Source: Ascidiimonas sp046199005
GTDB lineage: Bacteria > Bacteroidota > Bacteroidia > Flavobacteriales > Flavobacteriaceae
Assembly (NCBI GenBank): GCA_046199005.1
Contig: CP176050.1
Span: 3,286,001-3,350,000 of the forward strand
Direction of reading: 5' to 3'
Length of the DNA: 64,000 nucleotides
The position numbers and the translations under genes were made by a program. The notes beneath the pieces are model-generated. The model saw only the letters and a list, made by a program, of their open reading frames with translations, made no database searches and was not told where the DNA came from. Positions within the stretch are counted from its first letter, which is position 1, and each line of letters opens with the position of its first letter. This document shows positions 24,842 to 34,142 of this stretch, piece by piece.

Positions 24842-26071
24842 TCAGCCTAGAAAAAACAATTCTTTAACTAATTTTTCTTCATTTTTTATAAAACTTTGAA
24901 GCACCAAATAAACCCCTAAAAAACCTTCTAGCAATCCTGGAAAGTCATCCTGAAAAGGATCTTCATCTCTGGTCCCTACCAGAAAATTATAGCCAGTTCT
25001 TGTCTTTGTATCATCGGCTCTTTCCAAAGTATCATTGAGCCAGTACATTGCTTCTTCTTTTAATTTATTGTTTCCGGTCATTTCATAAGCATGTTTGTAA
25101 AGAAAGGCATTGCCCGCACTACCATGACAAAAACAAACATCTACAACCTGTACATCTTTTTGGTCTCTTCGACCTATCGTTTTTTCCAGAATTCTTTCAT
25201 AGTAGCTTGCTTTCTGCTTATCGCTGAGCCATAAAGCGACCTGTATAAGTGTTACCAATGTTCCCAGATCGCCATAACACCAGGCAAGCCGGGTGTGCTG
25301 CTTTTTTTTATTGCCAGATTCATAATTCTCTGCATCGTACGAATAAGCAAAAAAACTGCCCGCATTGTCCACACTTTGCATATTATTTTCATAAAATGCG
25401 AATAATCCGTATATCAATTCTTTACATACTGCCTTTTCAACACCTTTATGATAGGCAAACCCAAGAAAAAAAAGGATGCCAGCATTGCCATGAGCAAAAC
25501 CAAGATCGTATATGTATTTTTTCGTGTGATGCTCGTCAAACCTTTTCCATTTTATTTCTTTATTGAACCGGATTGCAGAAGTATTTAATGCTTCTATGAT
25601 CTTTCTAGGTTCTTCAAACCTGTTTTTTCTGATGAGATAAACGCCCAAACCAACTACACCATGTAAAAGATCGTAATTTGATTTTGCAATTAAATTTTCA
25701 ACATCCGAAGCGACCGCTTCATCAATTTCTTCAATGATAGGTACTAAATCTTCCTCCAGAACATCACACCCTTGAACCTTCTCAAAAGCAAAACCGATAC
25801 CTGCTATTCCAGAAGAAAAAGGAGTGATAACAAACGAAGCTTCCTCTAATTCATCCATTATAAAATCAAAATCCTCCTGTACTTTTGATTTCAGTATTTC
25901 AATATTTTTTTTTTGAGCTATCAAAGACCTTACTAGTAGCATTCCAGGTCTCCCGGTGTAGAGCGACAATTTTTCGTGATGAAGCAACTCTTTTGTAGAA
26001 CCTTCCAGAAAATCTTCAATGACCAATAACCGTGCTTCTATTTGATCTTTTAATGTAAGGGATAATTTCAA
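24842..26071 (-). CDS. LanC-like lanthionine cyclase
   Basis: A 409-aa double-barrel alpha-toroid cyclase. Catalytic and zinc residues match LanC: GFAHGNAGIL (His194), WCYGDLG (zinc Cys265), and FCHGSAGNAFLY (zinc Cys315 and His316); Asp134 in YDLLHGVVG fits the second conserved acid. The full set suggests an active enzyme that adds Cys thiols to dehydrated Ser/Thr. It sits 45 bp upstream of two precursor genes on the same strand. No dehydratase (LanB), transporter or protease gene is in the rest of the window, so the cluster is incomplete here. Confidence 0.9.
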   Translation of the reverse strand: MKLSLTLKDQIEARLLVIEDFLEGSTKELLHHEKLSLYTGRPGMLLVRSLIAQKKNIEILKSKVQEDFDFIMDELEEASFVITPFSSGIAGIGFAFEKVQGCDVLEEDLVPIIEEIDEAVASDVENLIAKSNYDLLHGVVGLGVYLIRKNRFEEPRKIIEALNTSAIRFNKEIKWKRFDEHHTKKYIYDLGFAHGNAGILFFLGFAYHKGVEKAVCKELIYGLFAFYENNMQSVDNAGSFFAYSYDAENYESGNKKKQHTRLAWCYGDLGTLVTLIQVALWLSDKQKASYYERILEKTIGRRDQKDVQVVDVCFCHGSAGNAFLYKHAYEMTGNNKLKEEAMYWLNDTLERADDTKTRTGYNFLVGTRDEDPFQDDFPGLLEGFLGVYLVLQSFIKNEEKLVKELFFLG

Positions 26072-26167
26072 TTGAATGATTTTTTAAGAAAAATGATAGA
26101 ACAAGATACTATTTTTCAAGCAACATCAAGAGTAGAAATATACAGGGAACACAACTAAATCACTTAA

Positions 26168-26827
26168 TTATTCCTTAAAAAATGGCTCATATTGCATGAC
26201 TCGAAAATCAATGGCAGTAAAGCTTGGATCTTGAGATTTCAATTTTTTGTAAAGAGGAAAACTACCTACAGCCCTGTTTGCCGAACCGGAAGGTGCTGTG
26301 AGCGAAACTGTCTTGACAACCCTGTCATCAAATTCTATTTGATGAATTCTGGGCACTTCATTTGACTTAATTCTTAAAGAAATTTTCTGCTCTTTCAGTA
26401 GTTTTCTAAAGAAATACTCCGGTCCGTTTTTACTACCTCCTCCCATAAATAACAACGTCTGTACCGTATTGTATTTTCGAAGGTGGCCTATCAAATCTCT
26501 TAGCACGGGATTCACCATCCCCAAATCTGAAGCATCTATTTTTTTGCGGTGACATTGTGCGACAATATCACAAATACCTATTTTTTGACGAATCAGGAAT
26601 TCTTTTCGCTGCATCACAGCTTCTTCAGAATTTTCAAACTTTAAATCTAGGTTGAAGATCCTGTCTAGAATAGACCAAAGTTGACCATCTCTGCTTCCAT
26701 AACAGAAATTAACATCACCTTCCAGCAAATCTCCGGTAGTAAATCTTGGAGGGGGTAAGGTGCCTACAATAAGTTTGGTAGCATTTTCAGGTATAAAAGG
26801 GGGATATGGATGGGTATGTAGAAACAC
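26168..26827 (-). CDS. Uracil-DNA glycosylase superfamily protein
   Basis: A 219-aa protein with the UDG-fold signatures: a loop VGTLPPPRFTTGDLLEGDVN near residue 21, FCYGSRDGQLW, and a C-terminal TAPSGSANR that resembles the leucine-loop motif. Family members of this kind are often annotated only as 'uracil-DNA glycosylase family'. Activity on uracil or on other bases cannot be told. It precedes yaaA on the other side with a short gap. Confidence 0.7.
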   Translation of the reverse strand: MFLHTHPYPPFIPENATKLIVGTLPPPRFTTGDLLEGDVNFCYGSRDGQLWSILDRIFNLDLKFENSEEAVMQRKEFLIRQKIGICDIVAQCHRKKIDASDLGMVNPVLRDLIGHLRKYNTVQTLLFMGGGSKNGPEYFFRKLLKEQKISLRIKSNEVPRIHQIEFDDRVVKTVSLTAPSGSANRAVGSFPLYKKLKSQDPSFTAIDFRVMQYEPFFKE

Positions 26828-26848
26828 TAATGGTCTTTATAAGAATGA

Positions 26849-27610
26849 TTAACGAATAAAAACCAGTTGTCCTTCTTTTTCTGTTTGCTCCTCGCTAAAA
26901 CGGTAATCTTCATAATCAAAACCTTTTATATCCTCTATAGATGTAGCATCTTTATCCAGAATGTAACGGGTCATGAGTCCTCTCGCTTTTTTAGCATAGA
27001 AACTAATTATTTTAAGCTTGCCATTTTTAAAATCTTTAAATACTGGCGTAATCACGGGAACCTTCAATTTCTTTTCATTAATGACTCCAAAATATTCATT
27101 GCTTGCTAAATTCAAAAATAGCTCGTTATCTTCCATTTCTTCATTTAGTGCCTCTGTAATTTGGTCTCCCCAGAATTCATAGAGATTGGAATACTTTCCT
27201 ATCTTAAGTTTTGTACCCATTTCTAATCGGTAGGGTTGTATAAGGTCTAAAGGCTTCAAAACTCCATATAATCCACTTAGAATTCTTAAAGAGGATTGCA
27301 ATTTTTCAAGTTTGGTTTCCGGTATGGTATAAGCATCAAGACCCGCATAGACGTCCCCATTAAAAGCATAAATTGCGGGGCGCGCGTTTTGAGGGGTAAA
27401 TGGAAAAGAAAAATCCTGATTTCTTTCCCAGTTTAACTGAGAAAGTTTTTCAGATATATTCATGAGGTCTCCTAATTGCGAAGGAGACTTTTTCTTCAAG
27501 GTTTGATGTAATTTTTTAGTTTCCTCAATGAACTTAGGTTCAGAAAACTTCTCTGAAGGAAGTTTTGTATCATAATCTAAGGACTTTGCAGGTGATATTA
27601 CTATTTTCAT
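26849..27610 (-). CDS. yaaA: Peroxide stress protein YaaA
   Basis: A 253-aa YaaA/DUF328 protein starting MKIVISPAKSLDYDTKLPSE, with AIYAFNGDVYAGLDAYTI, LRILSGLYGVLKPLDLIQPYR and NLASNEYF. In E. coli YaaA limits free iron under peroxide stress and binds DNA; here the role is by homology. Good conservation over the whole length. The next gene on the strand is the UDG-like gene. Confidence 0.95.
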   Translation of the reverse strand: MKIVISPAKSLDYDTKLPSEKFSEPKFIEETKKLHQTLKKKSPSQLGDLMNISEKLSQLNWERNQDFSFPFTPQNARPAIYAFNGDVYAGLDAYTIPETKLEKLQSSLRILSGLYGVLKPLDLIQPYRLEMGTKLKIGKYSNLYEFWGDQITEALNEEMEDNELFLNLASNEYFGVINEKKLKVPVITPVFKDFKNGKLKIISFYAKKARGLMTRYILDKDATSIEDIKGFDYEDYRFSEEQTEKEGQLVFIR

Positions 27611-27719
27611 TTTCTTTTTTCATTTTATGTCATAAAAATACACATCTGCTTTGAAATGAACTCGGTAAATATCTAAATCTTGCTGATAGTATTATTAGAG
27701 ATATCAATAGTAGTTTTAC

Positions 27720-28748
27720 CTACTCGCGGGTATGTTTCGCATAATCACGCCATTTAACAATGCAATTCTTCATGTCGTCTGGAAGATCTGAATCAAAGCG
27801 CATAAACTCCCCAGATACAGGGTGCTCAAAACCAAGTGTTTTTGCATGTAGTGCCTGTCGGGGAAGAATTTTGAAGCAATTATCAACAAACTGCTTGTAA
27901 CGAGTAAAAGAGGTTCCTTTGAGTATCTTATCGCCCCCATATCTTTCATCATTGAATAAGGTATGCCCAAGATATTTCATGTGTACCCTGATTTGATGGG
28001 TTCTACCGGTTTCCAGAGCGCAGGATACAAGCGTAGTGTATCCCAGTCTTTCGATCACCTTATAGTGGGTAATTGCTTCTTTACCCTGGGTTTCATCTTC
28101 AAAAACTGCCATTTGCAACCTATTTTTAGGATGTCTGGCCACATTCCCTGTAATAGTACCTTCATCCTCCTTCACATTACCCCATACTAATGCTATATAT
28201 TCTCTTTCAGAAGTTTTATTAAAAAATTGTCTGGCCAAATGCGACATTGCCTGTTCTGTTTTGGCAATCACAAGAAGACCACTGGTGTCCTTATCTATTC
28301 TATGTACTAATCCGGGGCGCTCATTACTATTCTTTGGAAGATTGTCAAAATGATATATCAATGCATTTATCAAAGTACCCGAATAGTTACCATGACCTGG
28401 GTGAACCACCATACCTGCTGGCTTATTCACGACCAGAAGTACATCGTCTTCGTATACTATATCTAATGGAATATTTTCAGGGGTAAGAAGGTATTCATGT
28501 GGCGGATGCGAAAACAAAACCTTAACCTCATCATTTGCTTTTACACGATAATTAGATTTAACGGGTGTGCCATTCACATAAATATTACCATTTTTAGCGG
28601 CTTGCTGGATCTTATTTCGGGTGGCGTTCTCAATAAAGTTCATTAAGAACTTATCTACTCTTAAAGGTTCTTGCCCTTCTCCTGCTTTGAAACTATAATG
28701 CTCATAAAGATCATCATTTTGTTCTTCTAAGGCATCATGCTCCGTCAT
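27720..28748 (-). CDS. RluD-family 23S rRNA pseudouridine synthase
   Basis: A 342-aa pseudouridine synthase. N-terminal S4 RNA-binding domain (DKFLMNFIENATRNKIQQAA, residues ~30-85), then the catalytic domain with RPGLVHRIDKDTSGLLVIAK (catalytic Asp). RluD-type enzymes modify helix 69 of 23S rRNA. It overlaps the PASTA gene by 14 bp, a neighbour pair typical of Bacteroidota, where it lies next to ddl and the PASTA gene. Confidence 0.93.
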   Translation of the reverse strand: MTEHDALEEQNDDLYEHYSFKAGEGQEPLRVDKFLMNFIENATRNKIQQAAKNGNIYVNGTPVKSNYRVKANDEVKVLFSHPPHEYLLTPENIPLDIVYEDDVLLVVNKPAGMVVHPGHGNYSGTLINALIYHFDNLPKNSNERPGLVHRIDKDTSGLLVIAKTEQAMSHLARQFFNKTSEREYIALVWGNVKEDEGTITGNVARHPKNRLQMAVFEDETQGKEAITHYKVIERLGYTTLVSCALETGRTHQIRVHMKYLGHTLFNDERYGGDKILKGTSFTRYKQFVDNCFKILPRQALHAKTLGFEHPVSGEFMRFDSDLPDDMKNCIVKWRDYAKHTRE

Positions 28749-29340
28749 TAGTAGTATCCTCTTTTAGATCATCGTCTTCACGATAGGTTTCTTTGTTGCC
28801 ATTACCACATACCAATTCCACCTTCGAAGTTCTTTTTAACTGAGTACCCGGAGCAATTGTTTTACCTTTATGTTTAATGTAATAGACCATATCTTTACCT
28901 AACTCGTCTATGTAAGTCACCTCCCCTATTTCGAGACCCACAGCTTTTAGCATAGATTCTGCGTTTCTTCTTGTTACCTGAATTACTTTTGGCACTGTTA
29001 CCGATCTGTATCCCGAAGGATTCATCGTAAGATAGATCTTTCGATTTTCTTTCACTTTAGTTCCTGCCGCTGGGTTCTGTTGAATAACAGAAAACCTTGG
29101 ATATTTAGGATCAAAATTAGTAGAATCTGATACTTCAAATCGAAGACCATAATCCTTTAAGGTCTGATTTACTTCGGATACGGTCTGCTTAGAAAGGTCG
29201 GGTACAATTATAAAATCACCGTGATTAGTACTCATTTTTAACCATTGTAAAACAATAAACACCAATACCACGATAGCAACAACTGCAAGGCCTAATTGCT
29301 TAAGAAAAGCTTTGCTAAAAATAAACTTCACCAAACTCAT
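28735..29340 (-). CDS. PASTA domain membrane protein
   Basis: A 201-aa single-pass protein: membrane helix near residues 13-32 (FLKQLGLAVVAIVVLVFIVL), then two PASTA modules (IIVPDLSKQTVSEVNQTLKD and TVPKVIQVTRRNAESMLKAV) facing the periplasm. PASTA modules bind peptidoglycan fragments in other bacteria. No kinase domain. Divergent from ddl, a cell-wall gene, which supports an envelope role; overlaps the pseudouridine synthase gene. Confidence 0.9.
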   Translation of the reverse strand: MSLVKFIFSKAFLKQLGLAVVAIVVLVFIVLQWLKMSTNHGDFIIVPDLSKQTVSEVNQTLKDYGLRFEVSDSTNFDPKYPRFSVIQQNPAAGTKVKENRKIYLTMNPSGYRSVTVPKVIQVTRRNAESMLKAVGLEIGEVTYIDELGKDMVYYIKHKGKTIAPGTQLKRTSKVELVCGNGNKETYREDDDLKEDTTNDGA

Positions 29341-29404
29341 AAAGTAGAATTAGATCGCAAAGATATAAAAACCCAATACTTTTTACTTTGCATCAAATAA
29401 ATGA

Positions 29405-29412
29405 TATTTTTG
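29405..29412 (+). promoter_or_regulatory. -7 box of the ddl-coaD unit
   Basis: TATTTTTG fits TAnnTTTG, 28 bp before the ddl ATG; TTTG at 29387-29390 could be a -33 element but the 14-bp spacing is short. Confidence 0.4.
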
Positions 29413-29440
29413 TTTAACGGTTATTTTACCTTTTTAATAT

Positions 29441-30439
29441 ATGAAAAAGCATATAGCTATTGCAATGGGAGGCTATTCAAGTGAATATCTTATATCCATT
29501 AAAAGTGGGGAAACAGTATATAGACATCTTGACCGCAATGAATACATTCCATATCGCATTCAAATTTTTAAAGATAGATGGATCTACCTGGATGATAAAC
29601 AGAATGAACACCCGGTAGATCGCTCAGATTTTTCTATTACAATTAATGATGAAAAGGTTCGTTTTGATTGTGTTTTTAATGCCATTCATGGCAGTCCCGG
29701 AGAAGACGGACAGTTGCAAGCGTATTTAGCCCTTTTACAAATTCCGCAGACGAGCAATGACTTTTACCAGTCGGCGCTTACTTTTAATAAAAGAGATACT
29801 TTGGCTGTTCTTAAGGCGTTTGGTGTTAAATCTGCCACCTCTTATTACGTAGATCGTGGCGATAAAATAGACACAAAAGCCATTGTAAACCGGGTTGGAC
29901 TCCCATGTTTTGTAAAAGCTAACAGAGCGGGCAGTAGTTTTGGAGTTGTCAAAGTGTATCATGAACAAAGTTTGCCAGAAGCTATTGAAAATGCTTTCAG
30001 GGAAGGTGATGAGATCATCATAGAATCCTTTTTAGATGGAAGAGAGGTTTCCGTTGGAGTAATTACTTACAAAGGAAAAATTAAAGTGCTTCCCGTTACA
30101 GAGATCACCACTACGAATGACTTTTTTGATTATCAGGCAAAGTATGAAGGGAAATCAGAAGAGATCACCCCTGCCCATTTACCAGACGGTTGGACCGAAA
30201 AAGTAACTGAATTAGCAAAAAAAGTATATGAATCCCTTCACTTGAAGGGATTTAGTCGTAGTGAGTATATTTTTGTAAACGGAGAGCCATATCTTTTAGA
30301 AATTAATACTGTTCCTGGTTTAACAGATGCAAGCATACTCCCTGAACAGGCAGCCGCTGCGGGTATAAGTCTTGCAGAACTGTTTGGAAATGCAATTGAA
30401 GAAGCCATCAGGCTTTCAAAAGAATTGAAAAGAAACTAA
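29441..30439 (+). CDS. ddl: D-alanine--D-alanine ligase
   Basis: A 332-aa ATP-grasp enzyme that makes D-Ala-D-Ala for peptidoglycan. Visible: N-terminal GGYSSEYLISIKSGETVY, ATP-binding KANRAGSSFGVVKV, DEIIIESFLDGREVSVGVI, metal site EINTVPGLTD. Cytoplasmic. It starts a pair with coaD, with 10 bp between them, and faces the PASTA gene. Confidence 0.96.
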   Translation: MKKHIAIAMGGYSSEYLISIKSGETVYRHLDRNEYIPYRIQIFKDRWIYLDDKQNEHPVDRSDFSITINDEKVRFDCVFNAIHGSPGEDGQLQAYLALLQIPQTSNDFYQSALTFNKRDTLAVLKAFGVKSATSYYVDRGDKIDTKAIVNRVGLPCFVKANRAGSSFGVVKVYHEQSLPEAIENAFREGDEIIIESFLDGREVSVGVITYKGKIKVLPVTEITTTNDFFDYQAKYEGKSEEITPAHLPDGWTEKVTELAKKVYESLHLKGFSRSEYIFVNGEPYLLEINTVPGLTDASILPEQAAAAGISLAELFGNAIEEAIRLSKELKRN

Positions 30440-30449
30440 TTACATAGAA

Positions 30450-30908
30450 ATGAAAAGAGCGCTTTTTCCAGGATCATTTGATCCTTTTACCCTAGGACAT
30501 TATGACATTATAAAACGAGGCGTACACCTGTTTGATGAGATCGTGGTTGCAATAGGGATCAATGCTTCAAAAAAATATATGTTTACCCTGGAAGAGCGAA
30601 AAAGTTTCATTGAAGACTCTTTTAAAGAGCATCCAAAAGTAAAAGTAGTTACCTATAAGGGGCTTACAGTCGATTTTTGTAAAGAAATCAAAGCACAATT
30701 TATCTTAAGAGGTTTAAGAAATCCAGCCGATTTTGAGTTTGAGAAAGCCATCGCTCATACTAATAGAAAACTGGCTAAAATAGAAACTGTTTTTTTATTA
30801 ACTGCGGCCGAAACTTCGTATATAAGCTCTTCTATTGTAAGAGACGTTATTAGAAACGGGGGAGATTATACCAAGTTGGTTCCTCCAAGCGTAAAGGTTT
30901 CGAAGTAA
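30450..30908 (+). CDS. coaD: Phosphopantetheine adenylyltransferase
   Basis: A 152-aa nucleotidyltransferase of coenzyme A synthesis. N-terminal ALFPGSFDPFTLGHYDII (the TxGH motif), RGLRNPADFEFEKAIAHTNR and the ISSSIVRDV loop are intact. Hexameric. It shares an operon with ddl, a link common in Bacteroidota. Confidence 0.96.
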   Translation: MKRALFPGSFDPFTLGHYDIIKRGVHLFDEIVVAIGINASKKYMFTLEERKSFIEDSFKEHPKVKVVTYKGLTVDFCKEIKAQFILRGLRNPADFEFEKAIAHTNRKLAKIETVFLLTAAETSYISSSIVRDVIRNGGDYTKLVPPSVKVSK

Positions 30909-31065
30909 GCGCAAGCTAATTTTACCGACTGTTCAAACACTGATCGATCTCTGAGTCTTTTTAAAAATTGGCAGGTTGCCAAAATCTTGTTCGGATAGAT
31001 ATCTTAAATTTGCCGCAGCGCGAACCATAATTTTAATTTACACAGTCTGAATAACTAAATAAGTA

Positions 31066-31073
31066 TAACTTTG
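31066..31073 (+). promoter_or_regulatory. -7 box before the M14 peptidase gene
   Basis: TAACTTTG fits TAnnTTTG; predicted start about 31080, 39 bp before the ATG. A second match, TAAATTTG at 31005-31012, lies further upstream. No convincing -33 element for either. Confidence 0.35.
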
Positions 31074-31118
31074 CTGATTATCAGCTGGTACCTATATTGA
31101 AAATTTTGATCTATTGCT

Positions 31119-32903
31119 ATGTTTGATCTTAAAATTGAATACTCAAGATTTATTTTTGCGCTATTACTTTTTATAACCTCCTGTAAAAATCAGGAATTGA
31201 CAAGAGAAGAGAGTTTCGTAACGCTTTTTGAAATAAGCGAAGGCAAGCAAACACCTACCTACCAAGAAGTGATTGACTTCTATATTGAATTAGCCAGAGA
31301 GTTCCCGGAAATCAACATCCAGACCATGGGCTATACAGATAGTGGTGTTCCCTTGCATATTGTCACTTATAATAAGGAAGGCAATTTTAATTTTGCAAAA
31401 ATAAGAGAGCGAAATGCCATTATTCTTATAAATAACGGAATTCATCCTGGGGAAAGCGACGGAATAGATGCGACAATGATGCTTTTTCGTGATATGGCAA
31501 CAGAAAAGATCAATCCACCCAAACGAACGGTACTCGTCACCATTCCTATTTATAACATTGGTGGCGCCCTGAATCGAAATTCATCAACAAGAGCCAACCA
31601 AAATGGTCCGGAAATTTACGGGTTTAGGGGGAACGCACGAAATTATGATCTAAACAGGGATTTTATCAAGAAAGACACAAAAAACAGTTTCTCTTTTGCA
31701 GAGATATTTCATTTGGTGAAACCCGACTTTTTTATTGACAATCACGTGAGTAATGGTGCTGATTATCAATATATTCTCACCCATTTATTTACGCAACATA
31801 ACAAATTAGGAGGCGATGCAGGCCGGTACCTTCATGAACAATTGATGCCAGAACTGGAAGACTCACTTGCCGCAAAGAAATGGGATATTACGCCCTATGT
31901 TAATGTATTTAACCGTTCTCCCGAGACAGGTTTTTCTCAATTTATGGATTTTCCGCGTTATTCTACCGGATATGCCTCTTTGTGGAACACCTTTGGTTTA
32001 ATGGTGGAAACCCACATGCTAAAACCTTACGATAAAAGAGTGAAAGGCACTTACGAACTTTTGAAGAGCGCAGTTGAGATCGTAGAGAAGAATAAGGATA
32101 CACTTACTGCATTAAAACGATCTGCAACTGATGCATGGATGCAGCGGGATCATTATCCGATAAAGTGGAAAAAAGATACCACTCGACATTCAGAGGTAAC
32201 GTTTAAAGGTTATGAAGTAGATACAATTATGAGTGAAGTTACCGGTTTTAACCGCTTAGTGTATGACCGAAACCAACCTTATGAAAGAACCATACGCTAT
32301 GAAAACTATTATGTGGCAACAGACAGTATAGAAATACCCTATGCATATATTATTCCTAAAGGATGGTATGAAATAAAGGAAAGATTAGAAGCAAATAAAG
32401 TAGATTTCAATGAGATCGAAATGGATACGGTTATAAAGGCCGAGATCTATAAGATTGAAGATTATGATACCGCTTCACAGCCTTATGAAGGCCACTATCC
32501 TCACTATAATACGAAGGTTACAAAAGTCCTGGATAGTATTCAGTTAAATAAGGGTGACATCATAGTAGAAACTGCCCAGCCCGGCTTGAGATATTTGTTA
32601 GAAACGTTGGAGCCTGTAGCTACAGATAGTTTTTTTAACTGGAACTTTTTCGATACGGTACTACAACAAAAAGAAGGCTTCTCCCCTTACGTTTTCGAAG
32701 ATGAAGCAAAACAAATTTTATTAAACGACAGAATATTGGACAGTGCTTTTCAAGAGAAGAAAAAAACAGATCTTCAGTTTGCAAACAACTGGTATGCGCA
32801 ATTAGAATGGATTTTTAAAAAATCTTCTCATTATGAAAAAGCACATATGAGATATCCTATTTTTAGAATACCCAAAATACGAATCAAATCAGAAGTTAAA
32901 TAA
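31119..32903 (+). CDS. M14 family zinc carboxypeptidase, lipoprotein
   Basis: A 594-aa exported peptidase. Signal and lipobox FITSC near residue 22. The M14 zinc site is NNGIHPGESDGID (HxxE), and the third ligand is the His of DNHVSNGADYQ. The catalytic Glu is likely in LMVETHMLKPYD. Peptidases of this class cut single residues from the C-terminus of peptides. Residues beyond about 330 are a second, beta-type domain found with such flavobacterial members. It stands alone on its strand. Confidence 0.88.
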   Translation: MFDLKIEYSRFIFALLLFITSCKNQELTREESFVTLFEISEGKQTPTYQEVIDFYIELAREFPEINIQTMGYTDSGVPLHIVTYNKEGNFNFAKIRERNAIILINNGIHPGESDGIDATMMLFRDMATEKINPPKRTVLVTIPIYNIGGALNRNSSTRANQNGPEIYGFRGNARNYDLNRDFIKKDTKNSFSFAEIFHLVKPDFFIDNHVSNGADYQYILTHLFTQHNKLGGDAGRYLHEQLMPELEDSLAAKKWDITPYVNVFNRSPETGFSQFMDFPRYSTGYASLWNTFGLMVETHMLKPYDKRVKGTYELLKSAVEIVEKNKDTLTALKRSATDAWMQRDHYPIKWKKDTTRHSEVTFKGYEVDTIMSEVTGFNRLVYDRNQPYERTIRYENYYVATDSIEIPYAYIIPKGWYEIKERLEANKVDFNEIEMDTVIKAEIYKIEDYDTASQPYEGHYPHYNTKVTKVLDSIQLNKGDIIVETAQPGLRYLLETLEPVATDSFFNWNFFDTVLQQKEGFSPYVFEDEAKQILLNDRILDSAFQEKKKTDLQFANNWYAQLEWIFKKSSHYEKAHMRYPIFRIPKIRIKSEVK

Positions 32904-33476
32904 GTCGATGATATTTTGATATGAATTGGTCAGTGCCTTTTTACTATCGGTCTTATTTTTCCACACCACTTCTTCTATTCCTTCATCGAGTTGCGGAGAT
33001 AATTTACCATCATAAGAAGTGCGCATCTTGTACCAATAGGTCTCTTTGAGCTTCAAAACACCGTTTCGTTTGAATAGATGATACGTTTTTTGATGCAATG
33101 ACTTAATTTTAAGTTTTTTGACTCCGGTTTCTTCTTTAACCTCTCGTACAGCAGCGTCCTCAATACTTTCGCCTTTATCGAGTTTTCCTTTTGGAAGATC
33201 CCATTTTCCATTACGAAAAATAAATAATACTTCTTCCTTATCATTTACCACAAAGCCCCCGGCAGCCACCACCAGGGGAAGGCGTTGTTTCATTCGGTCG
33301 AGAAGTTTTGAAGCATCAGGATGGTAAAAATGCGCCTCTTTGATAGTTCCCTTGTTAAGTTGTTTTACAACATCTTGTATATTAACGGTATCTAAAAGGA
33401 ACAAATGATGATTATCTTCCCTGCTAACTTCGTTTGTTAGAATAATGGGATGATCGTTCACAAAAACTTTATACAT
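32889..33476 (-). CDS. NUDIX hydrolase
   Basis: A 195-aa protein with the full Nudix box GKLDKGESIEDAAVREVKEE plus TG (Gx5Ex7REUxEExGU). Members cleave nucleoside diphosphates linked to other groups, including damaged nucleotides; the substrate is unknown. The N-terminal ~75 residues are an added domain. I start at the ATG at 33476, 7 bp from pyrE on the other strand; an in-frame ATG at 33509 would lie inside pyrE. The 3' end overlaps the M14 gene's end by 15 bp. Confidence 0.9.
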   Translation of the reverse strand: MYKVFVNDHPIILTNEVSREDNHHLFLLDTVNIQDVVKQLNKGTIKEAHFYHPDASKLLDRMKQRLPLVVAAGGFVVNDKEEVLFIFRNGKWDLPKGKLDKGESIEDAAVREVKEETGVKKLKIKSLHQKTYHLFKRNGVLKLKETYWYKMRTSYDGKLSPQLDEGIEEVVWKNKTDSKKALTNSYQNIIDLFNF

Positions 33477-33479
33477 TTG
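33472..33479 (+). promoter_or_regulatory. -7 box of pyrE, overlapping the NUDIX start codon
   Basis: TACATTTG fits TAnnTTTG exactly; it covers the ATG of the divergent NUDIX gene (33474-33476) and ends 4 bp before the pyrE ATG at 33484. The pyrE message would have little or no leader. Confidence 0.45.
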
Positions 33480-33483
33480 CAGT

Positions 33484-34125
33484 ATGGTTTTAGATAAAGA
33501 TACCGCCAAAAAAACGGCAGAACTTTTGTTGCAAATTAATGCAATAAAGTTGAATACAAAAAATCCCTTTTCATGGGCTTCAGGCTGGAAATCTCCTATC
33601 TATTGTGACAATAGAATTATTCTCTCATTCCCACCTATCAGAAACTTCGTTCGGGAGAACATGGCCCGGCAGTTAGAAGAAGAATTTGGTAAGCCAGATG
33701 TAATCGCTGGTGTGGCCACGGGTGCTATCGGCATTGGTATGTTGGTAGCTGAGTATCTGGGGTTGCCTTTTATTTATGTAAGACCTGAGCCTAAAAAACA
33801 TGGGAGACAAAATCAGATTGAAGGATTTCTGGAGGCAGGACAGAATGTGGTGGTGATCGAAGATCTTATTAGCACCGGAAAAAGCAGTTTGAATGCAGTT
33901 GCAGCACTTAAAGATGCCGGAGCACGAGTAAAAGGAATGATTGCCATTTTTTCTTATGCTTTTCAAATTTCCGAGGAAAGTTTTTCCAAAGAACATATCA
34001 AACTAGTCACCCTTTCAGATTACAACTTTCTTCTTGAACAGGCGGTGCAAACGAATTATGTTCAGGAAAGCGAATTAAACACTCTTAATAATTGGCGCAA
34101 CAATCCAGCAGACTGGAAGCCGTAA
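33484..34125 (+). CDS. pyrE: Orotate phosphoribosyltransferase
   Basis: A 213-aa enzyme of UMP synthesis. Typical flavobacterial start (KDTAKKTAELLLQINAIKL), then NPFSWASGWKSPIYCDNR, the catalytic lysine region RPEPKKHGRQNQIEG, and the PRPP loop VVVIEDLISTGKSS. Dimeric and cytoplasmic. The SRPBCC gene follows on the same strand. Confidence 0.96.
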   Translation: MVLDKDTAKKTAELLLQINAIKLNTKNPFSWASGWKSPIYCDNRIILSFPPIRNFVRENMARQLEEEFGKPDVIAGVATGAIGIGMLVAEYLGLPFIYVRPEPKKHGRQNQIEGFLEAGQNVVVIEDLISTGKSSLNAVAALKDAGARVKGMIAIFSYAFQISEESFSKEHIKLVTLSDYNFLLEQAVQTNYVQESELNTLNNWRNNPADWKP

Positions 34126-34142
34126 AGCTTAAATCTCTTTAG

